From positions 4,092,001-4,156,000 of the forward strand of contig NZ_CP137734.1 in assembly GCF_033406955.1 (NCBI RefSeq): DNA of 64,000 nucleotides, given 5' to 3'. The stretch comes from Streptomyces violaceoruber. GTDB taxonomy: Bacteria > Actinomycetota > Actinomycetes > Streptomycetales > Streptomycetaceae. The notes under the pieces were generated by a model, which worked only from the letters and a program-made list of their open reading frames with translations, made no database searches and had not been told where the DNA came from. Numbering within the stretch: position 1 is the stretch's first letter; each line of letters opens with the position of its first letter. A program made the position numbers and the translations under genes. Below, one piece after another: positions 48,701 to 57,262 of the stretch.

Positions 48701-50093
48701 CGCGGACATCCAGGGTGCCGGCGCCCCCGTACCGCCCGGCGCCCCCGTACCGCCCGGTGCGGCACCGGCGCCTGCGGCCCCTGCCGCCCCTGCCGCCCCG
48801 CAGGGCGTGCCCGCCACCACGCCGAGCCGGGGCACCCCGCTGCCGCCCGAGAACGCGCCCGCCCCTCGCGCGGCGCAGCCGCTGCCCGCCGAGGCTTCCG
48901 CGCCCGTCGACCCGAACTCGACGCAGGGACGGGCGATCAGCGTGCGGACCCTGGGCCAGGGCGTGCCGTTCAACCGGCAGGCGGTCCAGGTGCAGCAGCC
49001 GTCGGCCACTCCCGCCCCGCACCAGCCGGGCGGCGGCGGCCGGCGCCGCAAGCTGGGCACGCCGCCCGACCCGGCCGCCGGCGGGACGGCGCCGTCGGCC
49101 CGCCCGCACTCGCCCGCGGAGCAGCCGCCGGGCGCGCAGCCGAAGAAGCAGGCCCCGCCGCAGCCCCCGAGGCAGTCCCCGGACCAGCCGTCCCTGGCCG
49201 GCGGTCAGGGACGCCTCGCGCCGGTCACCGAGGGCGCCGGACGGTCGTACGCCATAGGGGCGCCGGACCGGAACGCCGCCGAGGGACCCGAACCGCTGGA
49301 CGGACCCGGCGGGGCCGTCGAGGTGGCCGATCCGCCGCGCCCGCAGCCGATGGACGACGAGCTGCCGCCGGAACCGCTGGACAACCCGCGCCGGCTGCTC
49401 GTGTGGCCCGCGCCGGACGTCTCCACGCAGCAGGCGCTCAGCGACCGCGGCTACCGGCCGGTGATCGTGAACTCGCGCGAGGAGGTCGACGCGCAGATCG
49501 CGGCGTTCCCGGCCGCGCTGTTCGTGGACCCGCTGACCGGGCCGATCACGCGTACGGCACTCCAGTCGCTGCGGCAGGCGGCGGTGGCGGCCGAGGTGCC
49601 GGTGCTGGTCACGGCCGGGCTCGGGCAGGCCTCGCGGGACGCCGCCTACGGTGCCGATCCGGCCGTCCTGCTGAAGGCGCTCGCGCCGCGGGACAGCGAG
49701 CAGCATCCGCCGCGCGTCCTGCTGATCGAGGAGCACGCGGAGATCGCGCTGGCGCTGACCTCGACGCTGGAGCGGCGCGGGATGCAGGTGGCGCGGGCCG
49801 CGAGCGACGCCGACGCGGTGACGCTGGCGGGGCAGTTCCGGCCGAACCTGGTCGTGATGGACCTGATGCGGGTGCAGCGGCGGCAGGAGAGGTCCGCCGG
49901 GATCGTCGACTGGCTGCGCGCCAACGGACAGCTCAACCGCACCCCGCTGGTCGTCTACACCGCCGCCGTCGACCAGGACGACCTGCCGCGGCTGGCCTCG
50001 GGCGAGACGGTGCTGTTCCTGGCGGAGCGTTCCACCAGCGCTGAGGTGCAGTCCAGGATCGTCGAGCTGCTCTCGCGGATCGGGACCAACTGA
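45753..50093 (+). CDS. PAS-PAS-pseudokinase-linker-REC-REC signalling protein
   Basis: A protein of 1446 residues from GTG 45753 (GGAGGG upstream). PAS domains are at about 10-135 and 145-262 (MILRAASEGVVGTDTDGRIV). A charged coiled coil covers 265-340, then a DHp-like helix. The usual SHELRTPL is GDSLRGPL at 350-357, so the phospho-accepting His is absent. The following ATPase-like domain lacks the N-box Asn and G1 DxGxG. About 600 residues of Pro/Ala/Gly/Gln-rich linker follow (560-1200). The C-terminus has two receiver-like domains, the first with ALFVDPL, the second with LVVMDLM but without the acidic pair and Lys of active receivers. It is more likely a scaffold or decoy than an enzyme. 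TetR gene 50133-50711 converges on it. Confidence 0.9.
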   Translation: MSSRPSRGTARLAAILDALPDALVLVNANGTVVNANTIALEAFETPGTALVGRGLLDLLPHFDSRLIPGSMRRPDHIDPRARTKPTRMVARRTDGSEFPVEVTSANLETGQQAYDTYGYTGDELLMLVVRDLSGTVDTEAELARSQRQTEMILRAASEGVVGTDTDGRIVLVNPAAAQILGYRAGELGGRELHTLVLHSRADGSPFPYDESPLADTLRSGRKHRVRGQVLFAKSGDQLPVDLTTAPVRDGDQLVGAVMTFTDRRPYDALVEEHEEAERRHAEELERLAEEHAAELTGLRQRHAAELEELKEQHAEELAADADRYAALGEREKDRYEAIAGRHEQLLTLLGDSLRGPLDELRRELAALASDDAGQLWPEANQVLHHLSAGYSRITTLIDNVLGYQRLDVGNEQVARTKVMLDAVVAAGVDGAVELIGPGRVQFAVHAPPIEAEVDPRLLATALAHLVADVAGVDATGNSPVSATGGYLDNTVVVAAAQRGEVVRIEVRGPYAGGDPVHEPIVRGIVRAHGGVLQTHDVPGMSGSAFVLEVPIGGGAGAVTAQGAELAQIAPAVPDAAADSAGGVGAQGTVAVREPASGGGRRRARRASVDAFLESGVAGAPGDAGAGPEAENSAPTGRRRRRAAQAGAQAGAGVEAGAEAGAEISAQGQGQGGDVPAPLPVPAQAGPGAGAGAGGTGRRRGRPAETSGAEVAGVPQAALGGVSEGAVVMAGEHGGGAAASNTGLGGTVPPQGVPAPSGRRAGQDGGEQHALPPALPAQAGESNPADPEAADRPTGRRRRALASANERAAAQEAAPRQVFALPPAGADADRPSEGTAEAQGRVQEPGQVQPGRVRVPGPAAPGDAVPDEGRHDAVSHDQSEDHTPPQPHPAEAPTGRRRRAGAARPADEPVPGQAQGQGQGQAQSAPAQGIPVQGAPPVQGAPVPAPAATGTEAQAPRPAESGADTAAPAAPGQPAPAPQPWPAAADIQGAGAPVPPGAPVPPGAAPAPAAPAAPAAPQGVPATTPSRGTPLPPENAPAPRAAQPLPAEASAPVDPNSTQGRAISVRTLGQGVPFNRQAVQVQQPSATPAPHQPGGGGRRRKLGTPPDPAAGGTAPSARPHSPAEQPPGAQPKKQAPPQPPRQSPDQPSLAGGQGRLAPVTEGAGRSYAIGAPDRNAAEGPEPLDGPGGAVEVADPPRPQPMDDELPPEPLDNPRRLLVWPAPDVSTQQALSDRGYRPVIVNSREEVDAQIAAFPAALFVDPLTGPITRTALQSLRQAAVAAEVPVLVTAGLGQASRDAAYGADPAVLLKALAPRDSEQHPPRVLLIEEHAEIALALTSTLERRGMQVARAASDADAVTLAGQFRPNLVVMDLMRVQRRQERSAGIVDWLRANGQLNRTPLVVYTAAVDQDDLPRLASGETVLFLAERSTSAEVQSRIVELLSRIGTN

Positions 50094-50132
50094 GGGCGTC
50101 CGCGGCGGCACCGGCCGACGGGTCCCTCCGTG

Positions 50133-50711
50133 TCACCGGTCGACGATGCGGCGGGCCGCCTTCTTGATCGAGTCGCGCAGGCCGTCGGTGTCGGCGTCCC
50201 CGCCACCGACCAGGATGCGTTTCATCTGCGGCACCACGACCGCCCAGTTGGCCATCGCGACCAGCAGGAACAGGAGGTCGGGCGCCGGGATGGCGTCGGT
50301 GATCACGCCGCGCTCCTGGCCGTCCCGCACGGCGGCGACCTTGCGGGCGTAGTGCTCCTGCCGTTCGGCCTCGTGCGGCAGCTCGGCGGTGCCGTACTCC
50401 ATGCCCTCCCAGAAGAGCAGGCGGAGCAGCTCGGGGTGGGCGGCGTGGTAGTCGAGGAGGCGGTCGATCCAGCCCTCGATGTCGTCCGGGTCGACGGGGA
50501 CGGAGATCGCGAGGTCGAGCATCTTCTTCTCGAGGACGGACGCGAACAGCTCGCCCTTGTTGCCGTAGTAGGCGTAGATCAGCTGCTTGTTGGCCCTGGC
50601 CTCGGCCGCGATGCGGTCGATGCGCGCGCCGGCGATGCCGTGACGGGCGAACTCCGCCACCGCCGCCTCGAAGATCCGGGCCTTGGTGGCCTCGGGGTCC
50701 CTTGCTGCCAT
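50133..50711 (-). CDS. TetR multidrug-sensing repressor (SCO4008-like)
   Basis: A protein of 192 residues from ATG 50711. HTH: IFEAAVAEFARHGIAGARIDRIAAEARANKQLIYAYYGNKGEL. The ligand domain follows. Divergent from an MFS exporter across 135 bp that contains two AACCAA/TTGGTT-type inverted repeats. Sequence and context fit S. coelicolor SCO4008, which is reported to bind cationic dyes and repress its neighbour sco4007 (recalled, not checked). Confidence 0.92.
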   Translation of the reverse strand: MAARDPEATKARIFEAAVAEFARHGIAGARIDRIAAEARANKQLIYAYYGNKGELFASVLEKKMLDLAISVPVDPDDIEGWIDRLLDYHAAHPELLRLLFWEGMEYGTAELPHEAERQEHYARKVAAVRDGQERGVITDAIPAPDLLFLLVAMANWAVVVPQMKRILVGGGDADTDGLRDSIKKAARRIVDR

Positions 50712-50739
50712 GGGGCCAGGGTAGCCGGGCCGGCGAGGT

Positions 50740-50814
50740 AACCAACTATTTGGTTGACACACTTCGGGAATGCGGGTGAGACTCCTCGGGTTACTTCCAA
50801 CCAACCAGTTAGTT
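50740..50814. promoter_or_regulatory. Two TetR operators in the tetR/MFS gap
   Basis: AACCAA-CTAT-TTGGTT (50740-50755) is a perfect inverted repeat, and AACCAAC-CA-GTTAGTT (50799-50814) is nearly so. The first lies close to the tetR start, the second 33 bp from the exporter start, so both promoters can be blocked. Confidence 0.85.
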
Positions 50815-50846
50815 GTTAGTGCGTGCTCGAAGGAGTCGCCCCGCCC

Positions 50847-52130
50847 ATGCCGTCTTCGCCGTCCTCCACCACTCCCGCCCCCACGTCCACTCCGGCCGCC
50901 AGGAGGGAGCCCTCCGGGAAGGGGCCGTCCGGCGCCGCCGCCCGGCTCTTCCTCCCCCTGATCGCCCTGTGCACCGCCGTGACGGCCGCCAACATCTACC
51001 TCGCGGCGCCGCTGCTCCCCCTCATCGCCCACGACATGGGCTCCACCCCGTCGGCGGTCGCCTGGCTCGCCTCGGTCGCCCAGCTGGGATACGCGGCCGG
51101 CCTGCTCTTCTTCGCCCCGCTCGGGGACAGCGTGAACCGGCGCCGCCTGGTCGCCGCCCTCTCGCTGGTCGCCACCGCCGCCCTGCTCGCCGCCGCCGCG
51201 TCGGCCGGGACCGGCGCGCTCGCCGGCGCCGTCCTGGTCGCCTCGGCCGCCACCGTCGTACCGCAGCTGCTGGTCCCGCTGGTCGCCGAGCGCGCTCCCG
51301 CCGACCGCCGGGCCCGGCACGTCGCGGCCGTCATCGCGGGCCTGTTCACCGGCGTCGTCGCGGCCCGGGTGCTCGGCGGCCTCGCCGGGCAGGCCTTCGG
51401 CTGGCGGGCGGTGTTCGTGGGCGCCGCCGTCCTCACCGCCGTACTGGGGCTGGCGACCGCGTACATCCTGCCGGTGGAGCGGCGGCAGCGGCGGGGCCCG
51501 CTGTTCGCCGGGCTCGTCGCGATACCGGGACTGGTGCGCCGCTCGCCCGACCTGTGGCGGGCGTGCGTGCGCCAGGCGGGGATGTACGGCGCCTGGAGCG
51601 CCCTGTGGACCTCGCTGGCCCTGCTGCTCACGGAGGGCGAGGGGTACGGCATGACCACCGCCGCGGCCGGACTGTTCGGCCTGTTCGGGCTGGCGGCGAG
51701 TGTCGTCGCGCCGCTCGCCGGGGGTCTGGTCGACCGGTTCGGCGCGGCCAAGGTCGTACGGTCCGCGTACGCGCTGGCCGCCCTCTCGGTGCCGCTGTTC
51801 TGGCTGGGCGGTCAGGTGATGGCGGCACTGTGCGCGGCCGCCGTCCTGGTGCACGCCGCCCTGGTCGCCTCGCACGTCGCCAACCAGACCCTGGCCCTCA
51901 CCACGACCTCGGCCCCGGCCACCGCCAACACGGCGTACGTCGTCGCCGGCTTCGCGGGCGGCGCGCTCGCCTCGGCCCTCGCGGGGCCCGCGTTCGGCCA
52001 CTGGGGCTGGGGCGGCGTGTGCGCGGTGGCGGGGGCCTGGCTGGTGCTGGGGTGGACGGCCACGGCCGTACGCCCTGCGCGGTCTGCGCGATCTGCGCGA
52101 TCTGCGCGATCTGTGCGGTCCGCTCGGTAA
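50847..52130 (+). CDS. MFS multidrug exporter (12 TM, SCO4007-like)
   Basis: A protein of 427 residues from ATG 50847; GAAGGAG lies upstream and an in-frame GTG at 50823 is less likely. A Ser/Thr/Pro-rich N-terminus is followed by twelve TM segments (ANIYLAAPLLPLIAHDMG, then FAPLGDSVNRRRLVA as motif A). The C-terminus ends with an (ARS)n tail from 9-bp repeats (about 52076-52127). Divergent partner of the TetR repressor at 50133-50711. Confidence 0.93.
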   Translation: MPSSPSSTTPAPTSTPAARREPSGKGPSGAAARLFLPLIALCTAVTAANIYLAAPLLPLIAHDMGSTPSAVAWLASVAQLGYAAGLLFFAPLGDSVNRRRLVAALSLVATAALLAAAASAGTGALAGAVLVASAATVVPQLLVPLVAERAPADRRARHVAAVIAGLFTGVVAARVLGGLAGQAFGWRAVFVGAAVLTAVLGLATAYILPVERRQRRGPLFAGLVAIPGLVRRSPDLWRACVRQAGMYGAWSALWTSLALLLTEGEGYGMTTAAAGLFGLFGLAASVVAPLAGGLVDRFGAAKVVRSAYALAALSVPLFWLGGQVMAALCAAAVLVHAALVASHVANQTLALTTTSAPATANTAYVVAGFAGGALASALAGPAFGHWGWGGVCAVAGAWLVLGWTATAVRPARSARSARSARSVRSAR

Positions 52131-52151
52131 GGACGGAAGCGGCGGGCGGGT

Positions 52152-52183
52152 GCCGGGCGGGGAACCGTGGTGGCCCGCCCGGC
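52152..52183. terminator. Bidirectional hairpin between converging genes
   Basis: 10-bp perfect stem GCCGGGCGGG / CCCGCCCGGC with a 12-nt loop between the exporter stop and the convergent synthetase stop. Confidence 0.65.
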
Positions 52184-52202
52184 GGGAAGCGTACCGGCGG
52201 GG

Positions 52203-53858
<1,656 letters not shown>

Positions 53859-53916
53859 GGTGTCCTCCCGGGGCGACATTGCCTACGCGGCGGTAAGGGT
53901 TGCGCTGATTCTGCGC

Positions 53917-53934
53917 ACATACCGCGCGGTATGT
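53917..53934. promoter_or_regulatory. 18-bp palindrome in the acyl-CoA synthetase promoter
   Basis: ACATACCGCGCGGTATGT is perfectly palindromic, located 59 bp from the synthetase start. ATACC(N4)GGTAT is the form of TetR-family operators controlling acyl-CoA metabolism in actinomycetes. No TetR gene adjoins, so regulation would be in trans. Confidence 0.75.
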
Positions 53935-54007
53935 CACTAGTCCCGGGTGATCGATCAGTGGGCGGCGCCGAATACGCGATCCCACCGGGCGTTCACATAC
54001 CGGATCA

Positions 54008-54613
54008 TTACCGAACGAACCCCAGCTCAGGGTCCTCGCGGAGCTTGCCGAGGGCCCGGGAGACGGCCGACTTCACCGTACCCACGGAAACTCCGAGCAC
54101 TTCGGCCGTACGGGCCTCGCTGAGGTCCTCGTAGTACCTGAGGACGACCATCGCGCGCTGCCGGGCGGGCAGCTTCATGATCGCCCGCCACATCGCGTCG
54201 TGCAGGGCCTGCCGCTCCGCCGGGTCGTCGCCCCCGGACACGGGCTCCGGCTCGGGCAGCTCGTCGCAGGCGAACTCGTCGACCTTGCGCTTGCGCCACT
54301 GCGACGTCCGGGTGTTCAGCAGCGCCCGGCGCACGTAGCCGTCCAGGGCGCGATGGTCCTCGATGCGCTCCCAGGCCACGTACGTCTTGGTGAGCGCGGT
54401 CTGCAGCAGGTCCTCCGCGTCGCTCGGGTTCGCGGTGAGCGACCGGGCGGTACGCAGCAGCACCGGCTGGCGCGCCTTCACGTACGACGAGAACGACGGG
54501 TACGGGAAGGTCTGCGTCCGTGCCGTGGACGCGGCCGGTGCGGTGGTCCTCGCCGTGGCCGGCGCCATGGCTGTGGCGGCGTTCGAAGCGCTGGTGCAGA
54601 CGGGTGTGGTCAT
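54008..54613 (-). CDS. ECF sigma factor (SigE-like, ECF41/SigE-family type)
   Basis: A protein of 201 residues from ATG 54613. After a Thr/Ala-rich N-terminus, region 2 is FSSYVKARQPVLLRTARSLTANPSDAEDLLQTALTKTYVAWERI, and region 4 is LPARQRAMVVLRYYEDLSEARTAEVLGVSVGTVKSAVSRAL. This is the SigE-family short ECF pattern common in Streptomyces. No cognate anti-sigma gene adjoins; the N-terminal 35 residues are unusual. It likely responds to a stress signal; regulon unknown. Confidence 0.9.
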   Translation of the reverse strand: MTTPVCTSASNAATAMAPATARTTAPAASTARTQTFPYPSFSSYVKARQPVLLRTARSLTANPSDAEDLLQTALTKTYVAWERIEDHRALDGYVRRALLNTRTSQWRKRKVDEFACDELPEPEPVSGGDDPAERQALHDAMWRAIMKLPARQRAMVVLRYYEDLSEARTAEVLGVSVGTVKSAVSRALGKLREDPELGFVR

Positions 54614-55124
54614 GGCTCAACGCTATGAGCGAGGGGGCACCCGGCGGATCGGCCGCAGGTCCCGAAGCCGAGTCCGCCTCAGGTTGTAGGGGTGGTGTTG
54701 GCCCCACCTCCTGTAGGTGGAGTGGGGGAGGAGGGGTACTGCGGGTTGACCCCTGAGGGTTCGCACGAGGCGAGCACCCGTGGGGGCCCGGAGTACCCGC
54801 GGGGCGCGCTCCGGCGAGAGCCCGGATGCCCCCGCGGGGCGTGCACCGGCCGGGGGCCCGGATGCCCCCGCGAGGCGTACACCCGGCGAGGACGGCCCGG
54901 CATCCGCAGCACGGCCGGCGCGGGCACGGCCGACGCGGGCCTGATCGGCACGGGCGTGGCCGACGCGGGCCTGGCCGACGCGGGCCTGGTCGACGCGGGC
55001 ACGAGAAACGTCCGGGCGACGGTACCTGAGTACCGTCGCCCGGACGCACTGCGACCCCATGAAGCACACCCGCACAAGTACCGAGGGACCGGCGCGGCAG
55101 CGCACCCGCGCCGGGCCCCTCAGC
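54614..55124. other. 511-bp intergenic region between the ECF sigma and secreted-protein genes
   Basis: No gene is assigned. Frames on both strands are repeat-derived: plus (ADAGL)n-like, minus (QARVG)n-like. It contains a dyad CCCCACCT-CCTGT-AGGTGGAGTGGGG near 54701-54726 and the tandem repeats listed separately. Probable low-complexity spacer with the ECF promoter near its left end. Confidence 0.5.
54785..55013. repeat. Two adjacent G/C-rich tandem repeat blocks
   Basis: Block one (54785-54890) has three imperfect copies of a unit of about 38-42 bp beginning ggggcccggatgcccccgcg. Block two (54908-55013) has about six copies of a 15-bp unit, gccgacgcgggcctg and variants. No terminator-like or CRISPR-like spacer structure. 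Confidence 0.75.
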
Positions 55125-55451
55125 TCACCACCACAGCGGGGAGAAGGTGACGGCCACGTTGTCGTTGCCCTGGTTGATCGACGTGAAGGCGGAGCCGTCG
55201 ACCTGCGCGGTGTTGCTCTGGTTCGAGGCCCCCGAGCCGACCGCCTGCTGCTGCGTGGTGGACGAGTTGCCGTTGTTGTCGTCGCCGACGCCGCTGCCGA
55301 TGATGCCCGCGGAGGCGCTGGCGGCGGTCGCGTTCGATCCGTCGTCCGCGAAGGCGCCGTTGTCCGCCGTCGCCACCCCGCCGAGGAGAGCGGCGGCGAG
55401 CGGAAGGGCGGCGACGGCGGCGACGACACGGGCGGTACGGATGCTTGCCAT
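55125..55451 (-). CDS. Small secreted Asn/Gln/Ser-rich protein
   Basis: A protein of 108 residues from ATG 55451 with GGAGGAAC upstream. The signal peptide (ARVVAAVAALPLAAALLGGVATA) is followed by a Gly/Asn/Ser/Gln-rich mature part: DDNNGNSSTTQQQAVGSG, then NTAQVDGSAFTSINQGNDNV and a hydrophobic, aromatic end VTFSPLWW. There are no Cys residues and no chaplin or rodlin signature. Its composition resembles secreted amyloid or surface-active proteins of Streptomyces, but that is only a resemblance. The promoter faces the Prim-Pol gene. Confidence 0.8.
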   Translation of the reverse strand: MASIRTARVVAAVAALPLAAALLGGVATADNGAFADDGSNATAASASAGIIGSGVGDDNNGNSSTTQQQAVGSGASNQSNTAQVDGSAFTSINQGNDNVAVTFSPLWW

Positions 55452-55792
55452 GTTGTTCCTCCAGAACAAGTGCGCACCGGCTTCCAGCCGACAACGCGAG
55501 AAGTAAGTGAACTAGGGCTTATGTCAAGGCAGTTGGCCAACCACCTCGACGCTGTGGCACGACGTCGCGTGATCAGAGTTGCCCACCGAATCCCCGGCGA
55601 ACCACCCCGGAAGCCCTGATTCGCCCTCAAGCGTGAGGACAAGTCGATAAACCCCTTTGCTTCCCTTCTTCCCCATGCCGGGACAGCACGGACGACTCCA
55701 CCTCAAGCCCCGCAAGAGGTGAAGCGTTCCGCCAGTTTCTCCCCGCACTCCTCCCTCCCCGGCGTGTCGCACCCCTCACCCTTCCCTTTCTC
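55452..55792. other. Intergenic region between the secreted-protein and Prim-Pol genes
   Basis: Together with the adjoining LexA-like box it makes a 365-bp gap. It contains the leader of the secreted protein and A+T-richer stretches (tatgtcaaggcagttggcc), but no reading frame I can support. Confidence 0.5.
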
Positions 55793-55808
55793 GAACATAC
55801 GTACGAAC
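55793..55808. promoter_or_regulatory. LexA (SOS) box-like palindrome before the Prim-Pol gene
   Basis: TCGAACATACGTACGA differs from the actinobacterial LexA consensus TCGAAC(N4)GTTCGA at one base. It ends 8 bp before the start codon. CGAACATA is also repeated at 55806-55813. Its position overlaps where the promoter should be, so SOS control is plausible but untested. Confidence 0.6.
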
Positions 55809-55816
55809 ATAGACCC

Positions 55817-56692
55817 ATGGCCACCACCGACCGGCGGGCCACGACGCTGGCCCTCGCACACGCCCTGTCAGCCGCGGAACGCGGACTGGCCGTCATCCCG
55901 CTGGCCCGGACGAAGCTCCCGGCGCTGCGCTCCCCGCACCGCGACGCCCCGGCCTCCGAGCCCTTCGCCTGCCGCGGCGAGTGCGGCCGCTTCGGCCACG
56001 GTGTCCACGACGCCTCCACCGACCCGGACCGCGTCCGCGCGCTCTTCGCCGCCGCCCCGTGGGCCACGGGCTACGGCATCGCCTGCGGCCTTCCGCCGCA
56101 CCACCTGATCGGGGTCGACCTGGACACGAAGTCGGCGGCGGCGCAGACGGACTCCGCCACCGCCCTGCGCGAACTGGCCCTGCGCCACCTGTTCACGATC
56201 CCGCCCACGGTCGTCGTCCTCACCCCCAGCGGAGGCCGCCACCTCTGGCTGACCGGCCCGCCGGACCACGTCGTCCCCAACTCGGCGGGCCGCCTCGCCC
56301 CCGGCATCGACATCCGGGGCGCCGGCGGCTACCTCGTCGGCCCCGGCTCCCGCACCCGCCACGGCGCCTACACGATCGCCCCCGGCACGTCCCACCTCAG
56401 GCCGGCGCCCTGTCCGCCCGCGCTCCTGCGCCTGCTGCTCCCGCCCCCCGTCCGGCGTGCCGACGGCGAACCGGCGGGCGACGGGCGCGGCCTCGTCCAG
56501 TTCGTCCTGGCCGCCCACGAGGGCCAGCGCAACACCCGCCTCTTCTGGGCGGCCTGCCGCGCCTACGAGAACGGCGTCGGCGCGGCCCTCCTCGCCCCCT
56601 TGCTGGACGCCGCCCGGACCACCGGCCTGACCGAACGCGAGGCCCGCGCGACGATCGCGTCGGCGGCCCGCATGACGGGCCGACACCCCTGA
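55817..56692 (+). CDS. Stand-alone bifunctional primase-polymerase (Prim-Pol) domain protein
   Basis: A protein of 291 residues from ATG 55817. AEP-type Prim-Pol (PF09250) signatures: RGLAVIPLARTKLPALRSPH at the start, the metal-binding GVDLDTK (DxD), and HLWLTGPP, GIDIRGAGGYLVGPGS and later a helical C-terminal PriCT-like segment with NTRLFWAACRAYE. Four Cys/His (CRGECGRFGH) could bind zinc. No helicase domain or plasmid replication gene is linked. These chromosomal copies might act in DNA damage tolerance, which fits the LexA-like box upstream, but is inference. Confidence 0.9.
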   Translation: MATTDRRATTLALAHALSAAERGLAVIPLARTKLPALRSPHRDAPASEPFACRGECGRFGHGVHDASTDPDRVRALFAAAPWATGYGIACGLPPHHLIGVDLDTKSAAAQTDSATALRELALRHLFTIPPTVVVLTPSGGRHLWLTGPPDHVVPNSAGRLAPGIDIRGAGGYLVGPGSRTRHGAYTIAPGTSHLRPAPCPPALLRLLLPPPVRRADGEPAGDGRGLVQFVLAAHEGQRNTRLFWAACRAYENGVGAALLAPLLDAARTTGLTEREARATIASAARMTGRHP

Positions 56693-56707
56693 CGGACCCG
56701 GAGCCCC

Positions 56708-56735
56708 GCAGTCCGCAGTCCGCAGTCCGCAGTCC
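56708..56735. repeat. GCAGTCC x4 heptamer repeat
   Basis: Four perfect 7-bp copies in the 90-bp gap after the Prim-Pol gene. No further structure. Confidence 0.9.
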
Positions 56736-56782
56736 GCCCCCACGCGACACGACCCACCCGGCACAGCAACCGAAAGACCCCG

Positions 56783-57262
56783 ATGCACGACCGTCCCAGA
56801 GTGCCGACCCTGTCGCTGACCAGGATCGTCCTGTCCTGCGGCCGCAGCGTCGAGCTGACCGAGCTGCGCCTGACCCCGACCTACGGCGACATGCCGGCGG
56901 GCTACCCGTGCCGTCCCGTGAACGACCTGCGCATCCGGGCACTGCTGCACACCGCCGCCGGGTTGTCCCCCACCGTGCCGGTGCACCTGATCCCGCCGTC
57001 GCGCGAGTACCCGGACCAGTACGCGGGCGCCTTCGGTCCCGTCGAGACGCTCCCGCGCGTGGCCTGCCTCGGCCGTTTCTCCTCCATGCCCCTGGCCCCG
57101 GCCAAGGACCCGGTCGCCCACCGCTCCGGCCTGACCGTCATCTGGTTCCAGCCGACGACCCGGGTCCCGGACCCGTACGACACGGACCCCGCCCTGCGGC
57201 AGGTCGACTGGACGTCCCTGGCACAGGACTACGAGCTGGAAGGCATGCCGTACGGACCCTGA
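56783..57262 (+). CDS. Conserved Streptomyces protein of unknown function
   Basis: A protein of 159 residues from ATG 56783. The sequence is well structured with G/C-biased codons and a regular beta-strand/loop pattern (RIVLSCGRSVELTELRL, then YPCRPVNDLRIRALLHTAA and LTVIWFQPTTRVPDP), but I recognise no domain. Its 3' end overlaps the convergent lipoprotein gene by 34 nt. No signal peptide. Real but unassigned. Confidence 0.75.
   Translation: MHDRPRVPTLSLTRIVLSCGRSVELTELRLTPTYGDMPAGYPCRPVNDLRIRALLHTAAGLSPTVPVHLIPPSREYPDQYAGAFGPVETLPRVACLGRFSSMPLAPAKDPVAHRSGLTVIWFQPTTRVPDPYDTDPALRQVDWTSLAQDYELEGMPYGP

Noticed and set aside
45666..50111. A 1481-residue open frame on the minus strand
   Set aside because: It is antisense to the PAS-PAS-pseudokinase gene, is rich in Arg/Gly/His and has no domain; it stays open only because G+C-rich DNA has few stop codons.
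54692..55150. A 152-residue plus-strand frame
   Set aside because: Produced by tandem repeats; frames are open on both strands and its 3' end runs into the secreted-protein gene.
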